This document shows, piece by piece, positions 22,187-34,965 of a stretch of DNA of 64,000 nucleotides. The notes under the pieces were generated by a model. It was not told the DNA's origin, searched no databases, and saw only the letters and a program-made list of their open reading frames with translations. Position 1 is the stretch's first letter. Every line of letters starts with the position of its first letter. Origin of the DNA: Datisca glomerata (taxonomy: Eukaryota; Streptophyta; Magnoliopsida; Cucurbitales; Datiscaceae); NCBI GenBank assembly GCA_003255025.1, contig QANY01003987.1:685546-749545 (forward strand), in the 5' to 3' direction. A program made the translations under genes and the position numbers.

Positions 22187-23235
22187 TTAACAGTAAACTA
22201 TAGCATCAATCAGTGAACAGGGCATGACATTCAACAAGTTTAAACATTTCCTAAACTTGTTTGATGACACTACCTTGGTTATCATATCTGCAGGATTGTC
22301 TTCAGTATGAATCTTGTCTATAGATACCCTTGAAGAAATAATATATTTGATAAAATGAGGCCTGACATCTATGTGTTTAGTCTTTTCATGATGCATCTGA
22401 TTTTTTGACAAATGTATTACACTTCGATTGTTACAATAGATAGTTACCATGTCATGTTTAACTCCTAGCTCACTGATGAGACCTTGAAGCCACAAAGCTT
22501 CTTTGACAGCTTCTGTGGCAGCAATGTAGTCAGCCTCAGTTATGGATAGAGCCACAACAAGTTGTAAGGTAGCGTCCAACTAACTATACAACCATACAAG
22601 ATAAACACATAACCTGTTAGAGACTTCATCTTATCAAGATCACCTGAAAAAGTAGAGTCTACATATCCCACTAAAGGTTCTGAAGTGTTCTCTGCCCTTT
22701 GATACTTCAAACCAAAACTAATTATTCCCTTAAGGTATCTCAATACCCACTTCATTGTTTCCCAATGAGTCTTCCTAGGTTTAAACATTAACCTGCTAAC
22801 AAGACTAGGTGCATAGGCCAGATCTGGTCTAGTGCACACCATTGAATACATTAAACTGAATACTGCACTAGAGTAAGGAATTTTTTCCATGTAGCCTCTT
22901 TCTTCCTCAGATTTAGGTGACATGTTAGATGAGATCTTGAAATGTGCAGCCAATGGTGTTTGAACAAGTTTGGAGTCTGTCATCTTGAACATTCCAAGAA
23001 TCATTACTATATAATCCATTTGAGATACATGCATACTAAAGCTTCTTTTGTTTCTTAGAATATTCATTCCTAAGATCTTCTTTGCTTCCCCTAGATCCTT
23101 CATCTCAAACTCCGTATTGAGTTGCAGTTTTAGTATAAGAATTTCAGCCATATTAGATGAAGCAATTAACATGTCATCTACATACAACATTAAGAAAATA
23201 TTGAGATGGCTTGTTATCAAGGTTGTCAGGATCAT
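22187..23235 (-). pseudogene. Copia reverse transcriptase-RNase H remnant
   Basis: The minus strand encodes the second half of a Ty1/Copia polyprotein. RT is recognised by FLMLYVDDMLIASSN (catalytic YVDD kept), MKDLGEAKKILGMNI and YSSAVFSLMYSMVCTRPDLA; RNase H by GYVDSTFSGDLDKMKSLTGY, then a frameshift near 22560, then ITEADYIAATEAVKEALWL and KTKHIDVRPHFIK. In the RNase H site normally CDNQSA the Asp is replaced (YCNNRSVI). The sequence upstream of about 23235 (gag, protease, integrase) is missing and is replaced by the edge of a Gypsy element. A dead remnant. Confidence 0.88.
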
Positions 23236-23283
23236 ATTTTTTACTCAGATCGGTGGAACTCAGCTCTCAATGAAAGCATCAAA
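23236..23283 (-). other. Primer-binding site and stub of a Gypsy element
   Basis: On the minus strand, directly after the LTR at 23284-23828, the sequence reads TTTGATGCTTTCATTGAGAG and continues for about 30 bases before changing to Copia sequence. The corresponding position in the Gypsy element at 37063-46186 reads TTTGGTACTCTCGTTGAGAG. The likeness indicates a 5' LTR followed by its primer-binding region, cut short. Confidence 0.6.
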
Positions 23284-23828
23284 TGTAAAGGAAAAAATCT
23301 ACCGTCTTTGATAATAGATCGTAAATTTCTTACATCATAATATTAAAATTAAAAGAATAATTTAGAGAGAGAGAATAATGACATCATGATTTACGTGAAA
23401 ATCCCTTAAAGGGAAGAAAAATCACGAGAAGATTTTGATAGTATTTCATTATGGAGAAAGGGTTTACAAGGCTAATAAGTGTTGAGAGTTGTTGTCTCCT
23501 GTTTGGAGTTATATCTTGCCTCTATTTATAGGTCTTCATATAATCTGATACAGCTTAACTAATTCTATCTAAAAATAGGATCAACAGAATATTTCCTGAG
23601 ATATAGTTTATCAACAATAAGAACCAAGTGAATCTTGATTGTCTGATCAATCCAATGATCTTGATTAGTTTCTCTTTGGATTGTCATGTCAGCAATCCAT
23701 GTACTTTCGTCTCATTGGTCTATTCTTTATAACTGCCTAGTTGATCCTATGGTTCTCGCTCTATCTTCTCTTCAATGGAGTCTTCGGTCTAGATTTTTTC
23801 ACATGTCGTGTGAAATTTTGCCTGTACA
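23284..23828 (-). repeat. Gypsy LTR, inverted relative to 31243-31793
   Basis: A 545-bp block whose reverse complement aligns along its length with 31243-31793. In element orientation it runs TGTACAGGCAAAATTTCACA to CCTTTACA and contains a TATA box (CTATAAATAGAGGC). It is followed by a primer-binding-like sequence, so it is a 5' LTR. The outer flank at 23829-23833 is CCACC, i.e. GGTGG in element orientation, matching the flank of the other LTR. Confidence 0.85.
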
Positions 23829-26247
23829 CCACCAACATTGATCTCAGGTAAGCCATTTCTTCTTCTTCCTTCTCTTTTCTTACGTTTTTTCTCCTTGCTC
23901 TCACTCTTTAACCTAGATTTTCAATTATTGTTAATAAAACGCTCTATGAAGTTTTGTTCTTCAATTTCAGCTATTCGTAAACTCCCATATCCCTTCTCTT
24001 GCATCCAGTGAATGTTCCCTGCTCGTTAAATTTCTGGTAAGATTCTTTTATTCTTTTTCCTTTCTTTATGTCTTCTAAGCTCTAGATTCCTCTCTGTTAA
24101 CCTCTCTCTCGGCTTTCCTCTTTCCTTTCTCCCTTCGCCTCTCTCTTCCTTTCTATTTTTCTCATGGTCTCACTCTCTCTGCCCTTTTCTCTTCTGTTTC
24201 TCTTTACCCAATTATCTCTCTTTGACATATATCTCCTCTTGTTTTCCTCAATTTTGGCTAGCCGAACAAATGGGTAATTTGAAGTCTTTTTTGTTAAATT
24301 GCTTTCTTGTATAGTTCGGATCAAGTAATTTTGTTTGATTCTTTAATTTTGATTTGTTTGTACAGTGGCCAATCTTATTTATCTGTTTATGAATGTCAGG
24401 TTTGTTAACAATATATTTTCAATTGTTTTATGTTTATATTACTTTTAGTTTTGTTTATATATTTTTCTTCGAGTATTAATTTTTGCAATGGTGTAAAGTT
24501 GTGTTTATATATTTTTCTTCAAGTATTGATTTTTGCAATGGTGTACTTTTACGTGGCTTTTGTTACTGAATTAGTGTGGGTTTTTTGTATCAATTGAATT
24601 AGTGGGTTCTTAAAACAATTAAAATTAGTTCTTCTATGTGATTCAATAGTTTAATATTTCTTAAGCAATTGAATTAATATTTGAATTGATTTTGAATGTT
24701 CACTGGATTTCTATAGTGATTTAAGAATTTAATGATTTTATTTTTTTTGGATTCCATGTCATTAGTTATTTAGTTTATTCATCCGGTTCAGGTAAGTGAA
24801 TTTAGATTGTAATGTGACCAACATGTGATAAACGTAAGATGTGTTATTCTCATCAGTTTTAATAGTCTGTAAGCATGTTATATTCATATATATGTTTTGT
24901 GTAAGTGAGCTTACATAGTTTTGACTACGAGGGTATAATTGTATTATGTATTTATATTTATTATCTGTTAAACCATTTTTCAATAATGTTTATATTCTTG
25001 AGCACCTTGGTGTTTCATTACTGTTCAGTTATTAATGTGATTATCTTGAGATACATTTTTGGGTATGTTTGATTATACGTTGGTATGTTATCATGTCTGA
25101 TTCTGTTACACGTATCATTATGCATTATATGTTTAATTGTGAACCATATGATTAAATTGTTATCAAGCATTGAATATTTTGAACTATGTAACTAAATTAT
25201 GCCAATTTGTAATTATGCAATATATGAATTTAAGCACGAGCCTTCGTTAACAAGAAATCAAACTGTTCATGTTTTGTTCTGTTACACGAATCAGGTGTCA
25301 TCTGTTCATGTTTCATGTTTCGGTCACACATGGGGTGTCATCTATTCATGTTTTGGTCACATATTGGGTGTCATCTGTAAATATTTTCCGTCACTCATAA
25401 GGTGCCATTTGTTCAAGTTTTTCATCATCTATAAGTGCCATCTGTTAAGGTCACTCAGTGTGTGTCATCTGTTTTCGTCGCCCATTGAGTGTCATTTGTT
25501 TTGTCGTCAAATTCGTCATGTTACATTTCAGTTCACGTGTGAACAGTTCTAATTATGTTGTTAACTAGGGAATATGCCAAGACAATATATGAATAAGTTT
25601 GTTATATGATTCTGTTTGAGACACATGTTATCTACATGCTATGTTAAGACATGTCATGATCAAGCACGTTATGTTATTTCATTTATGATATATGTCAAGT
25701 TCAGTTATGTTTTGTCATGATTACATTTATGAGTTGTGGATGCGTGCTATTATGTGAGTTTTCTTACTGAGTATTTTAAAATATGCAGTTCCTCACAGTT
25801 GATTATGATGCAAGTGGTGATGGCGAGTAATATGAGTGGGAGACTGCCATAACCAGTTGGATTAGAGGAATTTATGATTTTCAGTTTTATGATTTGCTTC
25901 AAGATTTAGGAAAACATTTTCTGTTAAACTCAGTTATTTAATTAGTTCATTTTACGTTATGTTTTTCTACGAATTATAATGAGAGAAAACTTCATGAAAT
26001 ATGGATTTCAAGTTTTGACCTTATTTCAAAGTTTAATTATGTTTTATCGAGGTTTTATTAATTATACTTTTAAGGCACTTTAATGCTTCAACTATTTATT
26101 GTCAAGGTTTTTCTATCATGAGTAAAATAAGATTTTAATATTTGGGAATTTTCTCAAAATTATGCTTGTATCAAATTGGAGATTTTGAAATTGTTAAATT
26201 ACACGTATGTTTAAATCTCGGGGATCAAGACGGTACAAATCTACACT
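23829..26247. other. Repeat-derived non-coding sequence
   Basis: No gene is recognised. The composition (pyrimidine-rich start, long T-rich middle, an end with GGGGATCAAGACGGTACA) resembles long LTRs of chromovirus-type Gypsy elements, but I found no second copy or clean ends. At 25292-25510 about seven copies of a unit of about 35 bp (GGTGTCATCTGTTCATGTTT plus a GGTCACACAT phrase) form a minisatellite. Confidence 0.4.
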
Positions 26248-26570
26248 AGTGAATGGCTAATTTATAATCTTATTATAAATTTGAGCTCAATAACCATTCA
26301 GCTTCAGAATTAACACTTAGGGGAACCAATATATGATCTGTTAGGAAAGCTTAGATTCCAAATCTTATAAAATCATGTTCATTGCCATGCATATCACTGA
26401 ATTTCTAAAATAAAAGTCACTAGCATGTTTTACAAACAAACATTAACGAGTGAATCAAAAGATCCAATAGACATGTATAGGAGTTCATGACTACTCAAGA
26501 TTCAGACTTATCTACATATGATCATCGAATTGATGTGTATTAAATCTTTATTATAAACGACACGTTCATA
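26248..26570 (-). repeat. Fragment of the Copia LTR family of 1509-3731
   Basis: The reverse complement aligns with the middle of the LTRs at 1509-3731 and 48468-50630 (about 48850-49165 of the latter), for instance TTATAATCTTATTATAAATT and CGAATTGATGTGTATTAAAT. Both LTR ends are missing. It is a third copy of that family in the window, and an isolated fragment. Confidence 0.8.
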
Positions 26571-28079
26571 GAAATCCCTTCCCAAAATGCTCAAAACCAA
26601 ACCAAACTCTTTTGACAGCGAAAATCGGAAGCGAAAGAAAAAGTGAAAGCGGAAGCCGAACCAGAAGCAGGAATGTAAAATTACTATTTAAATAAATATA
26701 CTAATGTTATTTGCTCGGGATTGAATCTGGAAAATTATGGTAATGGCATTGCGGCCAATGAAATCACCACCGTGAAAGCTTCCATCATCAGAACAACGGT
26801 AAAGAAAAAATCACCTAGCCGACTACACCCTCCGTCGCCAACAAAAATCATCTCAATCGCCAGAGGTGAAGGAAAAGGCTGCGACCACCCCCTATGCGCT
26901 TCAATCTATGCGAGGTGAGGGATTTTCAGATTCAAAATCACCATGGAATCGATGGAGAAGAAGCGTCTTCGTTAGCGAATATGAGAACTGAGATCTACAA
27001 CGATCAACGCATTTTCAGACTCCAAAACGCCCATAAAAAGGTTCATAGGATGATCTCCATCAATTAAAATCCATTTCCGATCGAAAAGCCTCCCCGGAGA
27101 CCACCGCACGCGCCCCACCGCCATCACTGGAGGTGGACCTTCCATCCTTACCCATTTTTAGTTTCACGGAAGGAAGCCTCAGCCCGTGTCTCATTAAAAC
27201 AACCCAGCGCGCGCGACCTAGAAGGAAGGCGTGACCCGTTCATGACCCGTTCATGGCCTGCGAACCACGCCAGACCCGTCCATGACTCACAGCCCGTGCC
27301 CAACACAAACCACGAAAAACCCGCGCCATGATCGACGCCCAAGCGCGACCCGCGTTTGGCCAGCTCCTTGGCTCGCAGCTTTTGGAACGGCTGTGGTCTT
27401 CATAATTTGACAGATTTAATCTACAAACTTGTGAAGCCCTCATAGATCATCTTATGCAAATAAATGGAGGACATTAAATTGCAAGCTAAGTATTTATTTT
27501 AAATTATTGCTTTGCCTCTAAATACATATATTATCCGTTAAAAAAATTAAATAATTGCATGAGCATATTATACAATGTCTTGAGAAAAATATTTACACAA
27601 TAGTTCAAGTATATTGAATTAGTAGAAATTAATTCTACTCTAATTGTGTAAGGCATAATTAGCTCTCCGTGCTAAAATTTATCATGCTTTGATGTAATTA
27701 CATTTATCCTGTTTAGGTAATTTGTTTTGATAAAATTCATAATTTGACCCTATTATGGATAACATGATATTATTAACGTTGTGACCAATATTCAAACTGA
27801 TTTAATGCATGTATTGCATGAGGAATACAATTTTCAATTTAAGATGTTCTAAAGCTATAAAAAATAAATAAATAATAAATTCCTTAACGGTTGATGAACG
27901 GAAAATATAAACTTTGATATGCATATTTTGGGAGACTAGCACTTTCCTATTCTATATGCAAAAATGCAGGAAAATAGAAAATGAACAAACGACAAAAATG
28001 GAGATGTCCTGACCACGCGAATAGAGACGTCATGAAGATGTAAACGGAAATGTCATGACGACAGATATGGAAAAGGCAT
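26571..28079. other. Unassigned sequence, partly GC-rich
   Basis: 26600-27440 is clearly richer in G and C than its surroundings and contains open stretches on both strands, but none with a motif I know. 27450-28079 is AT-rich. The junction between the host side of the Gypsy insertion and the interior of the element must lie somewhere here; I could not place it. Confidence 0.35.
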
Positions 28080-28475
28080 GGCGACGGGAACGGGAAACAT
28101 TGAGAATGGGAAACGTTGTGGCAACGAGAACAGAAATGTTGAGAACGGGAAATGTAGTCGCAATGGGAATAGGAAACATTGAGAATGGGAAACGTTGTGG
28201 CAACGGGAACGGGAAACGTTGAGAACGAGAAACGTTGTAGCAACGGGAATGAAAATGTTGAGAACAGGAAACATCGTGGAAAAGGGAACGAAAACATTGA
28301 GAATGAGAAATGTTATGGCAACGGGAACGAAAATGTTGTGGCAACGAGATTGAAAATTTTGAGAACGGGAAACATCGTGGCAATGGGAATGGGAAATGTT
28401 GAGAACGGGAAACGTTGTGGCAAACAAGAACGGGAAACAAATTGGAAGCCAAAATGGAAATGGAACCGAAAGTGA
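28080..28475. repeat. Minisatellite, unit about 34 bp
   Basis: About twelve diverged copies of a unit built on GAGAACGGGAAACGTTGTGG plus CAACGGGAAC. Because the unit is nearly free of stops, long open frames rich in Phe, Pro and Ser appear on the minus strand; they are artefacts of the repeat. Confidence 0.85.
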
Positions 28476-28689
28476 AAAAGGGAAAATAAGAGATGAACGA
28501 GCAATGAAACGTAAACGACGACTTCTAGAGTAATTTCATAAACTAAAACCGAGAATGAAGGTGCATGAAGGGAAAGTGGAAAAATGACCAACGAGGAGTG
28601 GCCAACAAAATTAAGAACTTGCAAATGACATTTACAAAAACACATTGAACTCAAAGCTAAGATGGTCTTTGACGTACAACCCAATACAA

Positions 28690-29420
28690 ATCAATCAGGT
28701 TCAGGTTTTAAACTGTACTGAATGAAAATTTTCTACATAGAAAATCATACATCATTTGGAAGATACATGGATTAGCTTTTTGAAGAATTTTGTCAAACTC
28801 AACTTGAAGCTTCGGGGCAAAAGTTATGACAGTTTTCATACAAATTATTCAGAAAGAAGATAATGCAGAACTATCAACTTCAGAAATTAAACTATAATAA
28901 ATGGAGGAGGATAACATTGTGAATCATATACCAACAGAAAGATACGAAAGTATACTTCTTGGAGAATTTCACGAAATTCAATTTGGAGCTCCCTCAAAAG
29001 TTATGGTACTTTTAGTACATGCTGTTCAAAAACAAAGATTACGCAGAATAGTAAATTAGGAATTTATACTGTATCAATTGGGAGCTGGAAACAAAGCAAA
29101 AGTATAACATTATAAAGATATGAAAGTCTACTTCTTGAAAAATTTTACGGAATTAATTTTGGAGCTCACAACAGAATGTTATGACGGTTTTCGTAAAGGC
29201 TGTTTGAGAAAGTAGAATATGCAGAATGGTCAACTTCGAAAATCAAACTAAATTTACTGGGAGTTAACTACACGTAAAATCTTATATCATCAGAAAGATA
29301 CAGAAGTCTACTTCTCAGCAAATTTTATGGAATTCAGTTTGGAGATCCCCATCCAAAGTTATGGAAATACTCGTGGAGGATATTTAGGAAAGAAGACTGT
29401 ACCGAACTGTCAGTTTCATT
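28690..29420. repeat. Tandem repeat, unit about 180 bp
   Basis: Four diverged copies share TTGGAGCT, AAAGTTATG, AGAAAGATA and GTCTACTTCTTG landmarks in the same order. They lie between the 34-bp and 70-bp minisatellites in what appears to be the region downstream of pol of a Gypsy element. Confidence 0.65.
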
Positions 29421-29654
29421 TATTAAGTTTCACCAACACATTTAAACTTCGCTACAAAGCTATGGAAGTCAATTTTTTTTAATTATTTACACAATGCGAT
29501 TCAAGCTTCTAGAAGAAAGTTATGGTTTATTCGTTCCATATTCATTCAATTAAGATATTATATATGGTGTTGCTTAACATTCTTGTTGCAGATATTTATA
29601 CGGGAAAAAGAAAAGCAAACAGAGAAACTCTAGCAAGAGTCCTACAGGAAATTT

Positions 29655-30030
29655 AGGGCCCCAGAGCTTTACGAAAAACTTATGTCCTTGGGAGTTTCTA
29701 CGGACATCATTCTCAGAAGGAAACGGGCCCATGAGCTCACCAAGAGTTCATGTCCATGAAAACTTTTACTTTTAAAAGGAAATAGAAATGAGCCCCTGAG
29801 CTCAACAAGAGTTCATGTCTATGAAAGATTTTGCTTTCTAAAGGAAACAGAAACGGGCCCCTAAGCTCACCAAAATTTCATGTCATGAAGAATTTTGCTT
29901 CCTAAAGGAAACGAGCCCCTGAGCTCACTGAGAGTTCATGTCCATGAAGGCTTTTGCTTTCTAAAAGAAATAGAAACAGGCCCTTGAGCTCACTAAAAGC
30001 TTAAGTTCATGAGGAAAAGTGTCTACAACA
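29655..30030 (+). repeat. Tandem repeat, unit about 70 bp, shared with 40270-40600
   Basis: About six copies of GGGCCCCTGAGCTCACCAAG, AGTTCATGTCCATGAA and TTTGCTTTCTAAAGGAAAC. The reverse complement of the same repeat lies at 40270-40600, just after the integrase remnant of the Gypsy element on the minus strand. That identifies 28-31.8 kb as the 3' part of a related element in plus orientation. Confidence 0.8.
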
Positions 30031-30481
30031 CTACCCTCTAAAGAAAACAAAAAAGAAAGAAGTTTGGAAGGAAGGAAATTCTAAAAAGCTCTAAAAAGAA
30101 AGAGATCTGAAAAGAAGGAAGAATGAAGAACTCTGAAAATAAAGAACTCCGAAAAGGAAAGAATTTTGAAAAGGAAGAAGTCTGAAAAGAAAGAAATTTC
30201 AAAAGTAAGAAATCTAAAAAGAATGGAGAATTGCAAAGGAAGAAGATCTCAAGATGTCAAAATCTTGGAAAGAGTATTCAACACTTAGAAATAATAAAAA
30301 AAATGAAATGGAGAAATATGAAAGCGAGGAAAAGAAAGAAAACAAAGGAAAATAAAGTGAGAAGCAAATGAATCTTCAAAAAAGGGAACTAGATGGGAAT
30401 TGTGAGGTCAAGCAATCAGTGATTGTGTTGGTTCATCTAAAAAAATCGAGAAGAAGAAGAAAGGAATAAATACCTCTCAAA

Positions 30482-30756
30482 GCAGAAACGAGAGAAACTC
30501 TCCAAGGAGCCCGTAGTAAAAGAACGGGAGAAACTCTTCAAGGAGTCCGTAACGAAGGAAACATGAGAAACTCTCCAAGGAGCCCGTAGCAAAAGAAATG
30601 GGAGAACTCTTCAAGGAGCCCATAAGGAAGGAAACTGGAGAAACTCTCCAAGGAGCCCGTAGCAAAGGAAAATGGAGAAACTGTCCAATGATCCCATAGC
30701 AAAGGAAAGGGGAGAAAATATATCAATAAGCCTGTAGCAAAGGAAACGGGAGAAAC
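30482..30756. repeat. Minisatellite, unit about 36 bp
   Basis: About eight copies of GGAGAAACTCTCCAAGGAGC followed by CCGTAGCAAAGGAAAC. It is preceded by a purine-rich stretch (30050-30360) of short AAGAAGGAAGAA phrases. Confidence 0.85.
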
Positions 30757-31242
30757 TTTATCACTAAATGCAGATCATCAAACTCAAACTCATGCGATAT
30801 AATTATGAAATGGTACACTCGCTCCTTATTCATTTCAGTAAATTATTATGTTATTGTTTTTGTACGATATTCTTTTCGCATATCTTAACATACAAGAGGA
30901 AGAAAAGAAAAATGAAGAAAACAGGAAAATTGAGCCCACAATGAAAGAAACAGAAATGTGTAACAGCAAATAAAGGAGAAATAATCATCATCAACAACAA
31001 GCTGACAACTAAGTTACTCGACAATCACAAAGCATCCATAAACGGGAATGGAAGAACATAATGACAGAAATAAAGGAGGAAGTCGTCGCTGACAGTAGAC
31101 AGTCAAAATTTTCCTGAAAAATTACATTGCATGTTTCCAAGAAGAATGTGAGAATATAAACGGGCATATGCAACGTCAGAACAAAAAAAAAAGATCATTA
31201 CACATCAACGAATAAAATTTCATTGAATGTAATAAGGGCTAA

Positions 31243-31793
31243 TGTACAGGCAAAATTTCACATGGCACGTGGTAAAATCTAGACCGAAGACTCCATCGAA
31301 GAGAAGATAGAGCGAGAATCGTAGGATAAACTAGGTGGTTATAAAGAATAGACTAATCAGACGAAACTACATGAATTGCTGACATGGTAATCCAAAGAGA
31401 AGCTAATGCAGATCATTGGATTGATCTGACGGTCAAGATTCACTTGGTTGTTATTGTTGATAAGCTAGATCTTAGAGAATATTCTGTTGATCCCATTTTT
31501 AGATAGAATTAGATAATGTGTATCAGATTATATGAAGACCTATAAATAGAGGCAAGATGTAACTTCAAACAGGAGGCAACAACTCTCAACACTTATTAGC
31601 CTTGTAAACCATTTCTCCATAATGAAATGCTATCAAAATCTCCCCATGATTTTTCTTCCCTTTAAGGATTTTTCACGTAAATCATGGTGTCATTATTCTC
31701 TCTCTCTCTCTCTAAATTATTCTCTTGATTTTTATACTATGATGTAAGAAATTCATGACCTATTGTCAAAGACGGTGTATTTTTTCCTTTACA
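31243..31793 (+). repeat. Gypsy 3' LTR, partner of 23284-23828
   Basis: A 551-bp LTR beginning TGTACAGGCAAAATTTCACA and ending CCTTTACA, with a TATA box in GACCTATAAATAGAGG near 31540 and a CT microsatellite near 31700. The bases before it (AATGTAATAAGGGCTAA) resemble the corresponding bases of the element at 37063-46186 (AATGTAATAGTGCAAA on its minus strand) and are the probable plus-strand priming site, so this is a 3' LTR. The following five bases are GGTGG. Confidence 0.85.
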
Positions 31794-31798
31794 GGTGG

Positions 31799-32490
31799 GT
31801 TGACAAATTTGAAACGAAGAAGGAGATGAGAACAAAGGCTTAGCGTGATGAAGAAAAGAAACAGCCAGAGAGAGAACAACAGTTATGCGTGAGAGGGATG
31901 GAGATGAGGAGGGATAAAATAACATTAGTTGGCAGTTACACTAAGGTGTAGTGTGTTTAAGGTATGAGTTGGGGAAGGAGGAATTCGTGAGAGAGATGAA
32001 CAACGAGAGATGTTGGGGTATTTATAATGTTAACTTAGGCCATTGGCACGAGTTAAGTAAGAATGCTGGAAAAGTTAAGTTGCTAAAAAAATTTAAATGG
32101 TAAAGTTAGATAACAATATATTAAGATTATCATGTTTGGTAACGCATGGTTAAGTGAAAAAAGTTATTGAAAATATGATTTTCTTGTTTGGTATGTAAGA
32201 TATTTGGGTAAAGTTATGTGAAAAAGTTTGATAAAATTGTTGGGAAAGTTATATGAATTATATTAAAGTAATAAAATTATTTATTATTTATTATTTCTTT
32301 TTTTTTATCAACTTTTAATTTATGTCAATAATATTTTATAGATTCTAATACATATTATGTCTTATTTATATATACATTATTTTACGTAATAATTAATTAA
32401 CTATTTCATTAATCCATCAATAAAATTAAATAAACTATTTTTCTCTTACTACGCTAAAAACTAAAATAAATTTGTTACTTACACCGTGAT
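31799..32490. other. Non-coding sequence
   Basis: No gene recognised. From about 32050 a series of AAGTTATGTGAAAAAG-like phrases suggests old repeat debris. The last five bases (GTGAT) are the left target duplication of the next solo LTR. Confidence 0.4.
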
Positions 32491-34965
32491 TGTAACACCA
32501 CAACTAATTTTGTACTAAATTATGTGTTTAACTGTTAATTTTTACTCTTAATTATTCTATGATTATTTGACTTAACGTTTGGATTGAATTAATTAAATGT
32601 CTTGCAGAAAAATGATTTGAGATGATCTAACGACTCATTATGTGCCTAATATAATTTTAATATAATTGATATTAGTTATCAAAATTGTTGACTTATTAAG
32701 ATTAGATTTATTTATTTTTTTCTAAGCTCACTCACACTTATATTACTTACACCTTAAGAAATATAACCCTAGCACTATTTATTATTACTCTTTTTCTTCT
32801 TGAACGATCTCCCCCTCTTTCCCTTGTTCACTCATACATATGTGCTTATACACCTTAGTGTAGCCCTAACCTAGTTATTATATACTCTCTCTCTCTCAAT
32901 CTCCAACCCTCTCTCACGCAGCCCTCTCAATCTCCAACCCTCTCTCTCACGCATCCCTCCCTCAGCGAACCCCTCTTTCTCAAAGCAAAATTGAATTGTA
33001 GAAATTCAAGGTCTATTTCTACCTCTTGGTGTTTACCTTGTTGTGAGGACGTGAACATATTTCTTGGTAGAATTTTATCTTATAAGCAAGGACAAAAGTA
33101 TGTGATTCATAATTTTTTTATTTCAATGTATTCAACGCTTTTAAATGTTTAAGTTTAGATTCACATGTTTTAATTTAGATATGAATAATAATGAGTTTTA
33201 ACACACTTTTATGATTCATATAAGTCTCTTGAATCAATGTCAATAAGGGAGAAACGTTTTCAATAAAAAAAATATGATTTTTAATGAAAACTGCATTTCA
33301 GATTTTTCTGCACACTATGAAACGACGACTTCCTTTTTCGTATACCAAAAGATGGAATTGGAGTCTCAAATTCTGATGGTATCTTTTCAACATGTTGAAA
33401 TATATCCTGTATAAATTTTAGTTCATAACCCAAAGTATACGAGTTTATATGATTTTTTTAAAGTTTCTATTTTGTTCAGAGGAAAATAGTTTTCTGTAAT
33501 GAATTTATTTCCATATTTTGACACCTAAATGACCTCGAAATTTTATGAAATTTATTTTGTGATACCCTAGCGTTTTCAGGATCATACTATATGAATTTTA
33601 TAATTTTTAGAAAGCCCTAGTATAAGTTGTGATCTATGTTTTATAACTAGAACAAGTAAAAAAGAAGTATCATGAATTTATACTACTGGAGTTTGGATTT
33701 GTACCGTGCTTATAAAGTATATATATTTGGGTTTTATTCTTGAGCAGTGACTTAGTTTTCCACTCTACCATCTATGTCATAAAAAAATGATTTTTTTTTA
33801 TGTTTTCAATGACTATGTGAAATTGACAAAACATTTTAATGTGTAAATTTAATAGTTTTGGCACTTTAAGTGTTGACCTCTCGAAGCATTCTCTAGACAT
33901 TTGATTTTACTAAGGACACCAGGTAAGTAGAATTTTACACATACTTTAATGTTTGTAAGCTTCGATGTTGTATTGATTTATCATTATGATGTCGTTTGAT
34001 ATTATGTTTAATTATATTTGTATGTATGTTATCTGTGATGTAATTGTATTGTAATGTTAATGATTGTAAATACGCTCATACATATACATGAAGGTTTGTA
34101 GTATGAATATAATCAATTTAATCAAAAGTTTAAGCACATGGTGTATGTTTATGCCATGAAAGACGTGAGTGGGAAATGGGACACGGGGGACCCAACAATT
34201 GTTAATGGTTAATGTGAATGGATGATCGTTTGGCTTGTCCAGCGATATAATGTGAATGGATGATCGTTTGGCTTGTCCAACGATATAATGTGAATGAATG
34301 ATACTACCTGGGCCCGGTAGTCGAACATGTTCCGTAATAATTGTCCACTGCCTCTGATTAGCTAAACATTATACAAGTGAGCTCGCGAATAAAGGAAAGA
34401 AATGAATGCAATGGAAATAGTAAAGAAAGGAATGTGACAAGTTTGCATGGAAGAATGTAATGAAATGTAATTAATGAAAGCAAAGGAAATAAAGTGATAA
34501 AATGATTATAAAGTGTATGTCAAACACAAATGTTTTTAAAATGGAATTGAATGCGCATGTGTTTGCTGAGTATGTGTAAGATTTTACTTACTGGGCTTTA
34601 GCTCATTCCGTGGTTTCTATATATTTTCAGGTAAGGAGTAATTGCGAGACGATACTTTACGGCGAATTGGAATCAGTAGAATAGTTTGAATAAAGATTTC
34701 AGACAATTGCTTTAAGATTAATTATCATTATTTTGGCGATTTAGCTTAAAATTATTGGTTGTTATTTGACTAAGTTTCCGATGCAATTTTTTTTTTATTA
34801 TTTAAGTACTTTGAATTCAATACTTATAAATTTAAATAAAGGATTTGATAAAGTTATGTTTTAAATAAAATTATATCTTTCATATTAAATGTTTAATTAA
34901 CGTTAAAGAGGATATCTCTTCCTAAATTATAATCAATAAGGTATTTTTAGTATTGGGGTGTTACA
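32491..34965 (+). mobile_element. Solo LTR with intact target duplication (chromovirus Gypsy-like)
   Basis: This 2475-bp block begins TGTAACACC and ends GGTGTTACA, a perfect 9-bp terminal inverted repeat, and is flanked by GTGAT on both sides (32486-32490 and 34966-34970). TGTAACACC ends and a length of 2-4 kb are typical of Tekay/Del chromoviruses, but no coding region is present to confirm it. It holds a 38-bp direct repeat (34211-34248, 34249-34286, then a partial copy) built on AATGTGAATGGATGATCG. Confidence 0.85.

Noticed and set aside
24097..24324. A Lys/Glu/Arg-rich minus-strand frame
   Set aside because: Low-complexity translation of a CT-rich tract, no conserved motif.
28030..28475. 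Long overlapping open frames on the minus strand, rich in Phe, Pro and Ser
   Set aside because: They are produced by the 34-bp minisatellite, which lacks stops in several frames; all three frames stay open together, as expected of a repeat and not of a gene.
30477..30726. Short minus-strand frames with periodic GLLEEF-like peptides
   Set aside because: Translation of the 36-bp minisatellite.
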